DNA of 64,000 nucleotides from Tillus elongatus (Eukaryota; Arthropoda; Insecta; Coleoptera; Cleridae): the NCBI GenBank assembly GCA_964006375.1, contig OZ023265.1, forward strand, positions 173,235,443 to 173,299,442, in the 5' to 3' direction. The first letter of the stretch is position 1, and each line of letters opens with the position of its first letter. This document shows, piece by piece, positions 19,562 through 31,835 of this stretch. The notes beneath the pieces are model-generated. The model saw nothing but the letters and a program-made list of their open reading frames with translations, did no database searches and had not been told where the DNA came from. The translations under genes and the position numbers were made by a program.

Positions 19562-20790
19562 AGTCTGGACGCAGCAAGTGCCTTATGAATGTGAATTTTC
19601 ATAAAAATATTTTTAATACAAAATATGCTTTTAATGCAAGCACGCATCAATTTGGTTTCTGGCATAACCTATATAATAGAAACAATGTACCATATTTTAT
19701 CAAAATAACTTATTGTTTAAAAATGTACAACAAAATTCCGAAAATAAACTTGAAATGTTGCCGACAAAACTGGTTTCGTAGCCAACTAAACTTAGATTAC
19801 TGGCAAGTTAAGTTTCTGAAATTAAAAGCATTTAATGAAAATTCTTTATCAAAACGTACTTACTGCGTCTCGATTTTTTTACTAACATGCATCATATTTC
19901 GATTAAAAATGCAAAGATGCAATAATATTAGGAAAATTCAAAAAAAATTGCAGGTATCACCAACAACTTATGAGCCAACCTGTGATTGTCAAAATAATTT
20001 AATAAGATGGAGCTCAAGACACCCTATAATTAACGTATACAATTTTTTCTCGTATCTTGCATAGTAACAATTATATTAACCTTTACCGTCGAAATGCGCC
20101 ACCCTGTATATATGTAAACAGATGCAAACTGAAATTAAACCCGGATATGGATTCTAGAGGACCTAGCCTGCGCTTATTTGAAGAAATCCTTTTAAAATTC
20201 AATAGTAGAGGTCTCCTTCTTAACGATTTTTTTCCACGAAAATCAGCCAAAATTATATACCGTTAAACCATAAACTTAACCAAAACTACAGCCAAAGCAT
20301 CAGAGAGGGGGTTTATTTAAAATTAAACATTTTAGTAAAATGAAGGACAATGACGGTTGAAGCTGAAACTTAAGGGTTTCTAGAACACTCTTCTTGCAAC
20401 ATTTTCTTTACATAACCCGTATTTGTTTCAGGTTCTTCCCTAAATATTGCCAATTTTCACGTTTCAAGTCGCGATTTTGATATTTTGAAGGACCCCCCCC
20501 CCAATATTTTTGAATGCCTATAAATTTTTTCTCTTTTAACTTAGACATGGATTTTGATACATGGTTCACTTTTTATAATACAAACACGCGTACCAAATTT
20601 GGTTATCCTTACTTTGTTATTTTCAAAGATATAAAATTGTTTCGAAAGAAAACACAAAATTTTCCGGGAAAACTTCGGTCGAATTTCCTGGCTAACGAAC
20701 TTATCCAACTCACTTGGCAGAGGGAGGTACTTGTCAAATTTGATCAAAAGCGGCCGATAATTTTTTCCTTGCGATACACACACACACTTT
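19562..20790 (+). repeat. dispersed repeat family A, long copy
   Basis: It starts GTCTGGACGCAGCAAGTGCC and aligns by eye, block by block, with 56084-57148: AACAATGTACCATATTTTAT, AGCTCAAGACACCCTATAAT, TAAATTTTTTCTCTTTTAAC, TTTTCCGGGAAAAC and AACGAACTTATCCAA. The frames in it (19492-20064, 20514-20891) are broken in the sister copy, so they are unlikely to be genes. A C9 run lies at about 20490. There is no transposase, so it is a non-autonomous element of unknown class. Confidence 0.75.
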
Positions 20791-21367
20791 ATTCAAAATT
20801 CAAATGTCTCTTGCCAGTAGTAATTTTTTTTAGAGAAGAACCGCTAAAAATAACATTAAAATATGGAAAATGTAAAAACAAAAACAAATGAAATGCTCTA
20901 CAAAATAAAACAAGCCTAATTTATTACTTTCGGATTATTTTACTTTTTCGTTTCTATAATTATCTAAATGTCTAATAGAGGTATAAAAGAAAGCGATCGT
21001 GTTCAATTAATTATTTTGAACCACTTTTGTTAACAAACTTTTTTAACATTTTCAATAAGGATGGTGCGTAAAATGAAAATTATGCAAATCAACGCAGGCT
21101 TACAATTTTAAAATTTTGTAGTCCTATTCAGTTTTTCTTTTCGATGATCTTTTCTAAATAATGTTTTTCGTATCTCCTAAAGAAAAGACACCTAACTAAT
21201 ATAAAACATTAGTTTTTTGTAAATTTTCAAGACATACTTGATTTTTTAAAATTAGAAGAATGACATAAATTATTTTTGAATCACGCAGGGCTTATTCCCA
21301 GAAAAAAATTTTAAACTCAAAAAAGCCCATTCTTTTTCATCTATTCATGCGTCGATCAGGGGACACA

Positions 21368-21372
<5 letters not shown>
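20791..21372. other. AT-rich DNA, no gene seen
   Basis: No recognised coding or repeat signal up to the next TA tract. Confidence 0.5.

Positions 21373-21437
<65 letters not shown>
21373..21437. repeat. (TA)n microsatellite
   Basis: Pure TA run, followed by T/G-rich simple sequence (21440-21600) and unremarkable AT-rich DNA to 21960. Confidence 0.98.
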
Positions 21438-21442
<5 letters not shown>

Positions 21443-21984
21443 CTTTTTTTTGTTGTTTTGGTTGAGTGGATGTTTGCTGCACGTCAAATTGTTTTAAATT
21501 TTGGGTTGGTTTGGTTGGCTGTGTGGTGTTGTATGCGTTGTTTTTGCTGTTGGTGTTTTGACTGAGCAGATATTTCCTACACATTTAATTGAATTAGGTT
21601 AAGCTTAAAAAGTTGATGTATGTTTTATTTTTATTTATTTATATTTCATGTGCCCACATACAAGTATACACTTTTGTGGGATTTACATGTGTTTATTTCA
21701 TACATTCATTTCATTTATTTATAATAATAATTGTGTATTGGTGTCTTTGCACAGTGGTGCATTACACAGGTCATGTACCTATGCGTAGAAACGATATCAC
21801 AAAAGTGATAACATACATCGTATTTACAAATATACATACAAATCAGCAGCATAGGTCAAAACACACAATTAAAACCTGCATGAATATACAGAAACATAAA
21901 AATGTGGATTAACATTAAAAAAAGCACAAAACAGAACAAGTCAACGAAAGTCCCGCGATACAACAATATCGATGCATGGCGTGG

Positions 21985-22262
21985 GAGCGTTTATTTTATA
22001 TGATAAGCAAAATATTCATCAAATGAATAAAAAGCATTGCTTATCAAAATGTTCTTAATGGCAGACTTGAATTTGTTGTAATGTAAATTTCTTATATTAT
22101 TAAGGAGTTTGTTATAAAATTTCATTCCATAGTGGTTGGTTCCGTTCCTAATTCTTTTTAAGCGCGTTAAATCGACTGCGAAGTTATCTTTACCGCGCGT
22201 ATTTGATACCATGTTTTGTATTTTATTTTGTTGACAATTTGTTTTGTATCTTATTTTGTATT
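21985..22262 (-). mobile_element. LINE 3' end, C-terminal coding remnant
   Basis: The minus-strand frame 21991-22212 reads VDLTRLKRIRNGTNHYGMKF, YNKLLNNIRNL, FKSAIKNILISNAFYSFDEYF. This has the same layout as the LINE tail at 17.85-18.26 kb ('G.K.YN.LP..I....FK..L....FY') and identifies the end of a CR1/Jockey-group ORF2. Everything upstream of it is missing and a (TA)n tract follows at 22282. Confidence 0.65.
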
Positions 22263-22277
22263 CTTTTTGTTGAAATA

Positions 22278-22969
<692 letters not shown>

Positions 22970-23563
22970 TCACCATTTGAAATTTGAAATTGTTGCCAAG
23001 GTGAGTGGGAGGAAAGTGGGAATCTTTAACGGGTCCACCATTGCATAGTACACTCTGCCGAAGATTTTACGCTCCACTGGAGGGCGGAACATACAGATAT
23101 TTAACTTGCTCAGACACCATTTGAAATTTGAAATTGTTGTCAAGGTGAGTGGGAAGAAAGTGGGGATCTTTAACGGGTCCACCATTGCATAGTACACTCT
23201 GCCGAAGGTTTTACGCTCCACTGGAGGGCGGAACATACAGATATTTAACTTGCTCAGACACCATTTGAAATTTGAAATTGTTGTCAAGGTGAGTGGGAAG
23301 AAAGTGGGGATCTTTAACGGGTCCACCATTGCATAGTACACTCTGCCGAAGGTTTTACGCTCCACTGGGGGGGGGGGGGGGAACATACAGATATTTAACT
23401 TGCTCAGACACCATTTGAAATTTGAAATTGTTGCCAAGGTGAGTGGGAGGAAAGTGGGGATCTTTAACGGGCCCACTATTGCATAGTACACTCTGTCGAA
23501 GGTTTTACGCTCCACTGGGGGGCGGAATATGCAGACATTTAACTTGCTCAGACACATTGCCAC
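22970..23563 (-). repeat. in-frame 144-bp tandem repeat forming a 197-codon ORF
   Basis: CACCATTTGAAATTTGAAAT recurs at 22971, 23115, 23259 and 23409, so the unit is 144, 144 and 150 bp, always a multiple of three. The minus frame is open through all four and each 48-residue unit reads like CLSKLNICMFRPPVERKTFG followed by RVYYAMVDPLKIPTFFPLTL and TTISNFKW. One unit has a run of fifteen G that adds six bases (two extra prolines) without breaking the frame. The ATG is at 23563. I recognise no family. It may be a translated repeat protein or a minisatellite that is open by chance. Confidence 0.7.
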
Positions 23564-23966
23564 TACTTCAGCAGTTGTTAATTTTACGGTCTGTATAGAG
23601 AAAGTGAAATAATAAAAATATCTGTTTGAAAATGAATTTCTGGAGACCGTGGATGAAAAATATTTTTTTGATAGTTGTCTAAATTATGGTTTTTGTCAAT
23701 AATCGACAAATTCACATTTTAAGGTAAAAAAAAGCCTGCAAAGAAGTTATCTGTTTCGTTTTGTTGCTCATTTTTATGTTGGCCTTTACAGTGCAACTAA
23801 ACGACCTTGTAACGAGGCAGCGGTTACGCATTTCTAATAAATCAAAGTAATTAGGCAATTACTTTGAACTATAAAAAGCAGATAACGTTTCTCATCCTAA
23901 TTTAGATGGTCGTTATCTTGAAGGTAGTTTATTTGGCTAATGTCGGTTAGGTTTACATCGGTAGCT
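23564..23966. other. AT-rich DNA, no gene seen
   Basis: Nothing recognised; it borders the duplicated flank of the LTR element. Confidence 0.5.
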
Positions 23967-24165
23967 ATTAGCGTCATATGTCATCATTATTTATATTGAC
24001 GATATAATTACAAATAGGATATTATCTGGAAGCTAAATTATTAACGTTAGTTAATTTGCTAGTCAAAAAAGGGAATTGATTCACATATGTTTTAATATTT
24101 ATCAAATAAAAACGGCATTATTTTCTTTTGATAAGTTAACGAAAACCCTTCTCGCTGTAGAATAT

Positions 24166-24601
24166 TGTCACATTTGTCTATGAGAATTAAGTTTAGGAAC
24201 TTTGTTACTTCTATGGTAGTGTGTTGGTAACTGCAAACACTCTGGAACGATGTTTCTGGAAGAGACCAGAAGTGACAGGTGTAGAATAGTGTAGAACGTC
24301 TAGAATCTCTATAGATAGATATAAATAGACGAGCGTTGCGCAGAGTAAGTTAGTTCAGTATTGAATAATGTGGTGTAGAAAAGTGATCATAGATTATTAA
24401 GCGAATTAACAGTAAGTGCTGGTGAATAAGAAGCGATCATAGAAGGCGATAGTGGAATATAGTTCTATGGACATTTAATAATAGAGAAGAGAATTATTTT
24501 AGTTGATACTGGTGTTGGAAAATAGTTGGTAATAATAAATTAGTAGTTTAGAAAGCTGTGTTTTGTTAATCAACAAATCAAGAACCCCGTAGAACGTAAC
24601 A
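24166..24601 (+). repeat. 5' LTR of Ty3/gypsy element, unit A
   Basis: It starts TGTCACATTTGTCTATGAG and ends GTAGAACGTAACA (TG..CA), 436 bp. A TATA-like TATAAATAG lies at 24320-24330, and AATAATAAAT near 24530 is a poor polyadenylation signal. TGGTGTCAGAAGTGGGA starts three bases after the LTR and is the likely tRNA primer-binding site. The 5-bp AATAT precedes it and also follows the last LTR. Confidence 0.85.
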
Positions 24602-24789
24602 ACTGGTGTCAGAAGTGGGATTTTCAAGCTGCTAGCAGAAATATTTTCCAGAATATTCGTTGAGCAACGTGAAAACTTCTAGAATCTCTGGAAGATCAGT
24701 GTCAGCTGTGATTAATGACTGGGTGTGTTCTTGAAACAGAATAAACTGTGTATCAGCTTTAAGTACGTATATGCCTAAGACACGTAGCG

Positions 24790-26576
24790 CAACAGCCAAT
24801 ATGGACGTCCAGCTAAATTAGCACGAGAAGAAGCCAGAGAAAAGAGACGAGAAAGCCAAAGAAGGAATGAGAAAAAGAGACGAAGAAGCGAAAGAAAAAA
24901 TGAGGAAAGGGCATGAAGAGGCCAAAGAAGAAATGAGAAAAAGAGATGAAGAGGTCAGAAGAAGAGACGAAGAAGCCAAAGACGAAATGAGACAAAGAGA
25001 TTAAGAGGCCAGAAAAAGAGATGAAGAGATAAAAGAGGAACTGAGAAAAAGAGACGAAGAAGCCAGAAGAATAGATGAGGAAACAAAGAAAATTCTGCAA
25101 GAACAAGCCAGCAGAATTGAGAATATTACTTCGTGTGTGGACGAACGTATGAAGCGGGTAAAAGACGACGTCTTCCAACAAGTAGAAAGCAAAGTAAGGG
25201 GTATCAGCGACGATGTACATGACAAGCTGACGAATATACAAGAGGAAGTGCATCAGAAAATACAATCACTGGAAAATAAGTGCGAAACCCTAGCCAAAGG
25301 AAACATCAGACTCGAAGATAGCCCGGTCGTAAGAATTAAGGTCCTCACATTTGATGGTTCAGTCCCATGGGGTATTTATCTACGCCAATTTGAAGCCGCT
25401 GCTACAGCAAATGGTTGGGGCGAGAGAGAAAGAGAAAGCGACCTCGTTAATAGTAGCTCTCAGAGGAGATGCCCTAGATGTGCTCCACGGTATTCCCAGG
25501 GAAGAACCGTTGAGTTTTGACAGCATCAAACATCAATTAGAGATGAGGTTTGGCGACCAGCATTTACAGCAGCTGTATCGATTGCAGTTGAAGAATCGTT
25601 GTCAGAAATCGGGCGAAAGTCTCCAACATCTCCACGCCGACGTTGTCAGACTGACGCGATTATCCTACCCCATAGCTCCGATAGAGTTTTTAAACCAATT
25701 GTCGCTGCAAACCTTCACTGACGGCATAAGAGATACGGACACGCAACAGGCGCTTAGGATGGCGAGACACAAAAACTTGAACCATGCTTTGGCACATTCC
25801 TTGGAGTTTGAAGCGGTAAAGCAAGCGTCAGAAATTCATGTGAAAGTTCGCAGTCTTCAAGTCCAAGAAGAAAATAAAACAGATCCATCCAAGATCATGC
25901 AGCTACTAGAGAAAATAGCAGAACAAATAAGGCCGACGTCTCATGGACACCCAATAAGAGCTCACCGTGCAAATGCCTTGCGCTGCTGGAACTGCGGCAA
26001 GGTGGGACATATAAGGGGCGAATGTTGGGCTCTAAGATCACGCGCAAGGGAGAAAGTGAAGCTAAGGCCGGTAACCATTTCTCGGGTTAGCGATTCTGGC
26101 AGCGCTCTCATCGTAGACGTATACGTAAGCGGTAATAAGACCCAGATGGTTGTCGACACAGGCGCACCTAGGACGATTATTCGCTGCGACATAGTTCCAA
26201 GATGGCGAGTAAGAGAGCCAGGCAGATTGTACAGAGTAAATGTAGCCGGTGGTGATCGGATTCAGGTATTTGGTGAAACTGACGTCGAGCTGCAAATTGG
26301 GACATGGAAGGCAAAGCAGAGAGCCATAGTCGCCGCCATATCAGACCCGATTATAATTGGTTTGGGCATAATTCAGGGTCAGTGCGCTAAACTTGATATT
26401 GGCACTAACATCCTGACTATCGGCGTTGAAGAAATAATAATGACGCCTGGCAGTAACCTGAAAATCACTATAGAGAAAAATAGCAACGCCTGCCGTGAAA
26501 GTGCCATTCTAGTGAAGAGAGCTGTAAGAGGAAGAGACCAGTTACTCAGCCAGAAGCAAGTGGAGAAAAAAGTATG
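24790..26576 (+). pseudogene. gag and protease, unit A
   Basis: The N-terminus is a charged coiled coil built of heptad-like KRDEEAR repeats (about 24830-25100, with stops). Then comes a capsid-like region (VRIKVLTFDGSVPWGIYLRQ..), SLIVALRGDALDVLHGIPRE, a zinc knuckle CWNCGKVGHIRGEC (CX2CX4HX4C, near 25984-26025), and an aspartic protease with VDTGAPRTII (about 26152-26181) and a flap/ILG-like IIIGLGIIQG, where unit B keeps Asp (GLDILQD). A frameshift at the GAGAGAGAAAGAGAAA tract near 25420 separates frames 25137-25520 and 25351-26577. Gag packages the RNA; the protease would process the polyprotein. Confidence 0.85.
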
Positions 26577-27130
26577 AGAGAAATACAATACGAAGGGTGC
26601 AAAGACCATGTAAATGTGAAGCCAACCCAGAAAAAGGCCAGTAAACACATTTGTTGGACCAGAGCCGATGTCTAAAGGATGAATAGGGCCCGCCGACATA
26701 TTTGTGCAAGTAGAAACATCAGAACAACAGCAACTACACGAAAGAACTAGTACCACCTGAGAACTTCGCTTGAAGGAAGCCCCGACATATTGACGAGAAG
26801 GAAAACCATCCACTCTGCTGTCGGAATGCATATTCGAATAGAAAGCGACCGCATGAAGACCCGTTATGACGTGCCACCTAATTCAGCTGGTTTCAAAGAA
26901 GAAGAAGATCGGGTGTTGTTCTACAAGCCAGTACGACGCAAGCGACGGTCACCTAAACTACAGAAATTATGGGAAGGTCCGAATAAGGTGGTCAAAAGGA
27001 TCAGTAGCGTTGTCTATCGCATTCATACGAGGCCGAAGAGCAAGATGAAGATGGTCCATATGCACAGACTTACACCATACCAAGAAATGTCAGAATTCGA
27101 CCGGGACGATCGAATATAAGAGGGGGGCAG
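26577..27130 (+). pseudogene. integrase C-terminal remnant and polypurine tract, unit A
   Basis: After the protease stop at 26577 there is only ~200 bp of non-matching sequence, then a frame (26790-27119) with RMKTRYDVPPNSAGF, VLFYKPVRRKRRSPKLQKLW, EGPNKVVKRI and MHRLTPYQ. That is the GPY/F end of Ty3/gypsy integrases. RT, RNase H and the integrase core are absent. AAGAGGGGGGCAG immediately before TGTCACAT is the polypurine tract for plus-strand priming. Confidence 0.85.
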
Positions 27131-27155
27131 TGTCACATTTGTCTATGAGAATTAA
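27131..27155 (+). repeat. truncated 3' LTR (first 25 bp) at the duplication junction
   Basis: TGTCACATTTGTCTATGAG begins a normal LTR but changes into duplicated flank within 25 bases. Confidence 0.9.
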
Positions 27156-27354
27156 TTTAGCGTCATATGTCATCATTATTTATATTGACGATATAATTAC
27201 AAATAGGATATTATCTGGAAGCTAAATTATTATCGTTAGTTAATTTGCTAGTCAAAAAAGGGAATTGATTCACATATGTTTTAATATTTATCAAATAAGA
27301 ACGGCATTATTTTCTTTTGATAAGTTAACGAAAACCCTTCTCGCTGTAGAATAT

Positions 27355-27781
27355 TGTCACATTTGTCTATGAGAATTAAGTTTAGGAACTTTGTTACTTC
27401 TATGGTAGTGTGTTGGTAACTGCGAACACTCTGGAACGATGTTTATGGAAGAGACCAGAAGTGACAGGTGTAAAATAGTGTAGAACGTCTAGAATCTCTA
27501 TAGACAGCTATAAATAGGCGAGCGGTAAGTTAGTTCAGTATTGAATACGGTGGTGTAGAAAAGTGATCATAGAGTATTAAGCGAGTTAACAGTAAGTGTT
27601 GGTGAATAAGAAGCGATCATAGAAGGCGATAGTGGAATATAGTTCTATGGACATTTAATAATAGAGAAGATAAATATTTCAGTTGACACTGGTGTTGGAA
27701 AATAGTTGGTAATAATAAATTAGTAGTTTGGAAAGCTGTGTTTTGTTAATCAACAAATCAAGAACCCCGTAGAACGTAACA
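27355..27781 (+). repeat. LTR of unit B
   Basis: Same start and end as the first LTR, about 427 bp, with a short deletion where unit A has GTTGCGCAGA. It is followed by the same primer-binding site. Confidence 0.9.
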
Positions 27782-27959
27782 ACTGGTGTCAGAAGTGGGA
27801 TTTTCAAGCTGCTAGCAGAAATATTTTCTAGAATATTCGTTGAGCAACGTGAAAACTTCTAGAATCTCTGGAAGATCAGTGTCAGCTGTAATTAATAACT
27901 GGGTGTGTTCTTGAAACAGAATAAACTGTGTATCAGCTTTACGTACGTATATGCCTAAG

Positions 27960-29781
27960 ACACGTAGCACAACAGCCAATATGGACGCCCAGCTAAATTA
28001 GCACGAGAAGAAGCCAGAAAAAAGAGACGAGGAAGCCAAAGAAGGTATGAGAAAAAGAGACGAAGAAGCCAGACAAAGAGATGAAGAAGCAAGAAAAAGA
28101 GACGAAGAAGCGAAAGAAAAAATGGGGAAAGGGCATGAAGAGGCCAAAGAAGAAATGAGAAAAAGAGATGAAGAGGTCAGAAGAAGAGATGAAGAGGTCA
28201 GAAGAAGAGACGAAGAAGCCAAAGTCGAAATGAGAAAAAGAGATGAGGAGGCCATAAAAAGAGACGAAGAAGCCAGAAGAATAGATGAGGAAACAAAGAA
28301 AATTCTGCAAGAACAAGCCAGCAGAATTGAGAATATTACTTCGTGTGTGAACGAACGTATGAAGCGGGTAAAAGACGACGTCTTCCAACAAGTAGAAAGC
28401 AGAGTAAGGGGTATCAGCGACGATGTACATGACAAGCTGACGAATATACAAGAGGAAGTGCATCAGAAAATACAATCACTGGAAAATAAGTGCGAAACCC
28501 TAGCCAAAGGAAACATCAGACTCGAAGATAGCCCGGTCGTAAGAATTAAGGTCCTCACATTTGATGGTTCAGTCCCATGAGGTATTTATCTACGCCAATT
28601 TGAAGCCGCTGCTACAGCAAATGGTTGGGGGTGAGAGAGAGAGAGAAAGCGACCTCGTTAATAGTAGCTCTCAGAGGAGATGCCCTAGAGGTGCTCCAAG
28701 GTATTCCCAGGGAAGAACCGTTGACTTTTGACAGCATTAAACATCAATTAGAGATGAGGTTTGGCGACCAGCATTTACAGCAGTTGTATCGATTGCAGTT
28801 AAAGAATCGTTGTCAGAAATCGGGCGAAAGTCACCAACATCTCCACGCCGACGTTGTCAGACTGACACGATTAGCCTACCCCATAGCTCCGATAAAGTTT
28901 TTAAACCAACTGTCGCTGCAAACTTTCACTGACGGCATAAGAGATACCGACACACAACAGGCGCTTAGGATGGCGAGACACAAAAACTTGAACCATGCTT
29001 TGGCACATTCCTTGGAGTTTGAAGCGGTAAAGCAAGCGTCAGAAAGTCATGCGAAAGTTCGCAGTTTTCAAGTCCAAGAAGAAAATAAAACAGATCCATC
29101 CAAGATCATGCAGCTACTAGAGAAAATAGCAGAACAAATAAGGCCGACGTCTCATGAACACCCAATAAGAGCTCACCGTGCAAATGCCTTGCGCTGCTGG
29201 AACTGCGGCAAGGTGAGACATATAAGGGGCGAATGTTGGGCTCTAAGATCACGCGCAAGGGAGAAAGTGAAGCTAAGGCCGGTAACCATTTCTCAGGTTC
29301 TGGCAGCGCTCTCATCGTAGACGTATACGCAAGCGGTAATAAGACCCAGATGGTTGTCGACACAGGCGCACCTAGGACGATTATTCGCTGCGACATAGTT
29401 CCAAGATGGCGAGTAAGAGAGCCAGGCAGAGCGTACAGAGTAAATGTAGCCGGTGGTGATCGGATTCAGGTATTTGGTGAAACTGACGTCGAGCTGCAAA
29501 TTGGGACATGGAAGGCAAAGCAGAGAGCCATAGTCGCCGCCATATCAGACCCGATTATAATTGGTTTGGACATACTTCAGGATCAGTGCGCTAAACTTGA
29601 TCTTGGCACTAACATCCTGACTATCGGCGGTGAAGAAATAATAATGACGCCTGGCAGTAACCTGAAAATCACCATAGAGAAAAATAGCAACGCCTGCCGT
29701 GAAAGTGCCATTCTAGTAAAGAGAGCTGTAAGAGGAAGAGACCAGTTACTCAGCCAGAAGCAAGTGGAGAAGCAAGTATGA
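27960..29781 (+). pseudogene. gag and protease, unit B
   Basis: The coiled-coil region (28047-28330) is open here and carries more heptad repeats than unit A. A TGA replaces the Trp codon after TFDGSVP (28578). A frameshift follows at GGGGGTGAGAGAGAGAG (about 28627). The capsid-like segment 28625-29320 then runs on, but the knuckle has Arg for Gly (CWNCGKVRHIRGEC). A short deletion at about 29300 shifts frame into the protease (29233-29781), which retains VDTGAPRTII and GLDILQD. Both units therefore carry independent lesions on top of the shared loss of pol. Confidence 0.85.
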
Positions 29782-30334
29782 GAGAAGTACAAGACGAAGG
29801 GTGCAAAGACCACGTAAATGTGAAGCCAACCCAGAAAAAGGCCAGTAAACACATTTGTTGGACCAGAGCCGATGTCTAAAGGATAAATAGGGCCCGTCGA
29901 CATATTTGTGCAAGTAGAAACATCAGAACAACAGCAACTACACGGAAGAACCAGTACCACCTGAGAACTTCGCTTGAAGGAAGCCCCGACATATTGACGA
30001 GAAGGAAAACCATCCACTCTGCTGTCGGAGTACATATTCGAATAGAAAGCGACCGCATGAAGACCCGTTATGACGTGCCACCTAATTCAGCTGGTTTCAA
30101 AGAAGAAGAAGATCGGGTGTTGTTCTACAAGCCAGTACGACGCAAGCGACGGTCACCTAAACTACAGAAATTATGGGAAGGTCCGAATAAGGTGGTTAAA
30201 AGGATCAGTAGCGTTGTCTATCGCATTCATACGAGCCCGAAGAGCAAGATGAAGATGGTCCATATGCACAGACTTACACCATACCAAGAAATGTCAGAAT
30301 TCGATCGGGACGATCGAATATAAGAAGGGGGCAG
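29782..30334 (+). pseudogene. integrase C-terminal remnant and polypurine tract, unit B
   Basis: Frame 29994-30323 duplicates the unit A remnant (KLQKLWEGPNKVVKRI, with RIHTSPKSK for RIHTRPKSK). AAGAAGGGGGCAG precedes the LTR. RT, RNase H and the integrase core are again absent. Confidence 0.85.
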
Positions 30335-30771
30335 TGTCACATTTGTCTATGAGAATTAAGTTTAGGAACTTTGTTACTTCTATGGTAGTGTGTTGGTAAC
30401 TGCGAACACTCTGGAACGATGTTTCTGGAAGAGACCAGAAGTGACAGGTGTAAAATAGTGTAGAACGTCTAGAATCTCTATAGAGAGATATAAATAGGCG
30501 AGCGGTGCGCAGAGTAAGTTAGTTCAGTATTGAATAAGGTGGTGTAGAAAAGTGATCATAGAGTATTAAGCGAGTCAACAGTAAGTGTTGGTGAATAAGA
30601 AGCGATCATAGAAGGCGGATAGTGGAATATAGTTCTATGGACATTTAATAATAGAGAAGAGAAATATTTTAGTTGACACTGGTGTTGGAAAATAGTTGGT
30701 AATAATAAAATAGTAGTTTGAAAAGCTGTGTTTTGTTAATCAACAAATCCAGAACTCCGTAGAACGTAAGA
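30335..30771 (+). repeat. full 3' LTR
   Basis: TGTCACAT..GTAGAACGTAA, followed by GAATAT. The terminal CA of the LTR is missing or mutated. AATAT matches the five bases before the first LTR, giving the target-site duplication of the original insertion. Confidence 0.85.
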
Positions 30772-31110
30772 ATATACTTTATTGCTTATAGTGGTTTTAT
30801 ATATTCCCATTGACGAAAATGATAACAAGACTAAAATCCAACCATGGTCGGTTCCCGGCTCAGTTAAATAAAATCGGTGTAATACGATCTCCAGCTTTTG
30901 ATTGTGATAATGTTACAGTGGCTGATTTAAATCAAATCATACTTATGTGTCTATGGCATCAAAATTCGCGACTGAAATTAATAACATCTATCAGACAAAT
31001 GAATGATAAAAATATCAGTATGCCATATTCTTTAAATCAGCTATTGATGCGCAAGTCAAAACGTGTAAAAACGATTTTGTATAGATTTTTCAAAGGATTA
31101 TAACTGTAGT
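30772..31110 (+). pseudogene. LINE ORF2 C-terminal fragment
   Basis: The frame 30810-31103 reads MITRLKSNHGRFPAQLNKIG then ADLNQIILMCLWHQNSRLKL and ends LYRFFKGL. It resembles the region after the RT of insect LINEs ('R.RS.H...HL.KI...SP.C.CG....L.H.IL.CP'), with the Cys ligands degenerate. The LTR element appears to have inserted close to its 5' side. Confidence 0.6.
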
Positions 31111-31612
31111 TACTTTTGTTTTTATTGAGACATTATACAATGTAAAATGTGACTAATAACTATTGTTCGTTAGAATACGTATGGCGCCTTTGTAATCCAC
31201 TCCTTTGTGAATTTACCTACCTGCATGAAACCAAGGCCCAGTGCATTTTGCTCAAAGCCGTCCTGGCGAGTCTCTGGACGCACAGTGTCCCAGCCATCCT
31301 ATACAATAATAAAAAAATTTAAAAAAAAGGAGAAAAAAAAAAGAAGAAATATAACAAAAATATGCACAAAAAAAGAGAGAGAAAAAAAAGATATGCACAA
31401 AAAAAAGAGAAAAAAAAAGATATGCACACGTGTAAAAAAACAAAAAACAAAAAACAAAAATAAAAAGATGAAAAAAAGTAAACAAAATTATATACCAACA
31501 AAATTTATATAGAAAGAAAACATGATAAATTAGTCAATTAGGTATTAAAAATAGTGGAAGATAATAAAATTTTCTGGCGATACAACCTTAATACATTTAT
31601 ATTTCGTATATA
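31111..31612. other. A-rich low-complexity DNA
   Basis: 31310-31490 is nearly all A with interspersed G and CAC (AAAAAAGAGAAAA, ATGCACA). It may be an old retroposon tail expansion. No gene. Confidence 0.7.
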
Positions 31613-31625
31613 TAGTGCCCATATA

Positions 31626-31835
31626 GCGCCTCCGTGGCCGTGCGGGAAAGTCGATTCAGACTTTCCAATACGAACTCGGGGGTCGACGGTTCGAGACTCA
31701 CCGGCGGCGGATGATTTTTCAAAAATCACTGTCGTCGTTGAGATCGAGCTCAAGGTGGAGGGTAGGTTAGTTAAGATGAACAAAAGGGGTCAGCAATGGC
31801 CTAATTGCCAGTAAGCATCTTACCTTTTTTTTTTT
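31626..31835 (+). mobile_element. tRNA-derived SINE with 13-bp target-site duplication
   Basis: The head GCGCCTCCGTGGCCGTGCGG contains a box A (TGGCCGTGCGG), and GACGGTTCGAGACTC (31686-31700) is a box B. The longer spacing suggests a Ser/Leu-type tRNA ancestor. The body ends in a T-rich run. TAGTGCCCATATA flanks it at 31613-31625 and 31836-31848. It is a different family from the SINE at 12.2 kb. Confidence 0.85.

Larger units (their letters stand above)
23968..30348 (+). repeat. tandem segmental duplication, period 3189 bp
   Basis: The sequence GCGTCATATGTCATCATTAT that precedes the first LTR at 23971 reappears at 27160. The whole stretch flank + LTR + internal region + first ~25 bp of 3' LTR is repeated. 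At the junction (about 27151-27160) the LTR sequence GAATTAA(G)TTTAG switches to flank TTAGCGTC, sharing TTAG. This is a tandem duplication joined at a 4-base microhomology, not two independent insertions. Copies differ by scattered substitutions and small indels. Confidence 0.9.

Noticed and set aside
24813..25265. Minus-strand hydrophobic 150-codon frames over gag (also 27993-28475)
   Set aside because: Phe/Ser-rich antisense of the KRDEEAR coiled-coil repeat; not a membrane protein gene.
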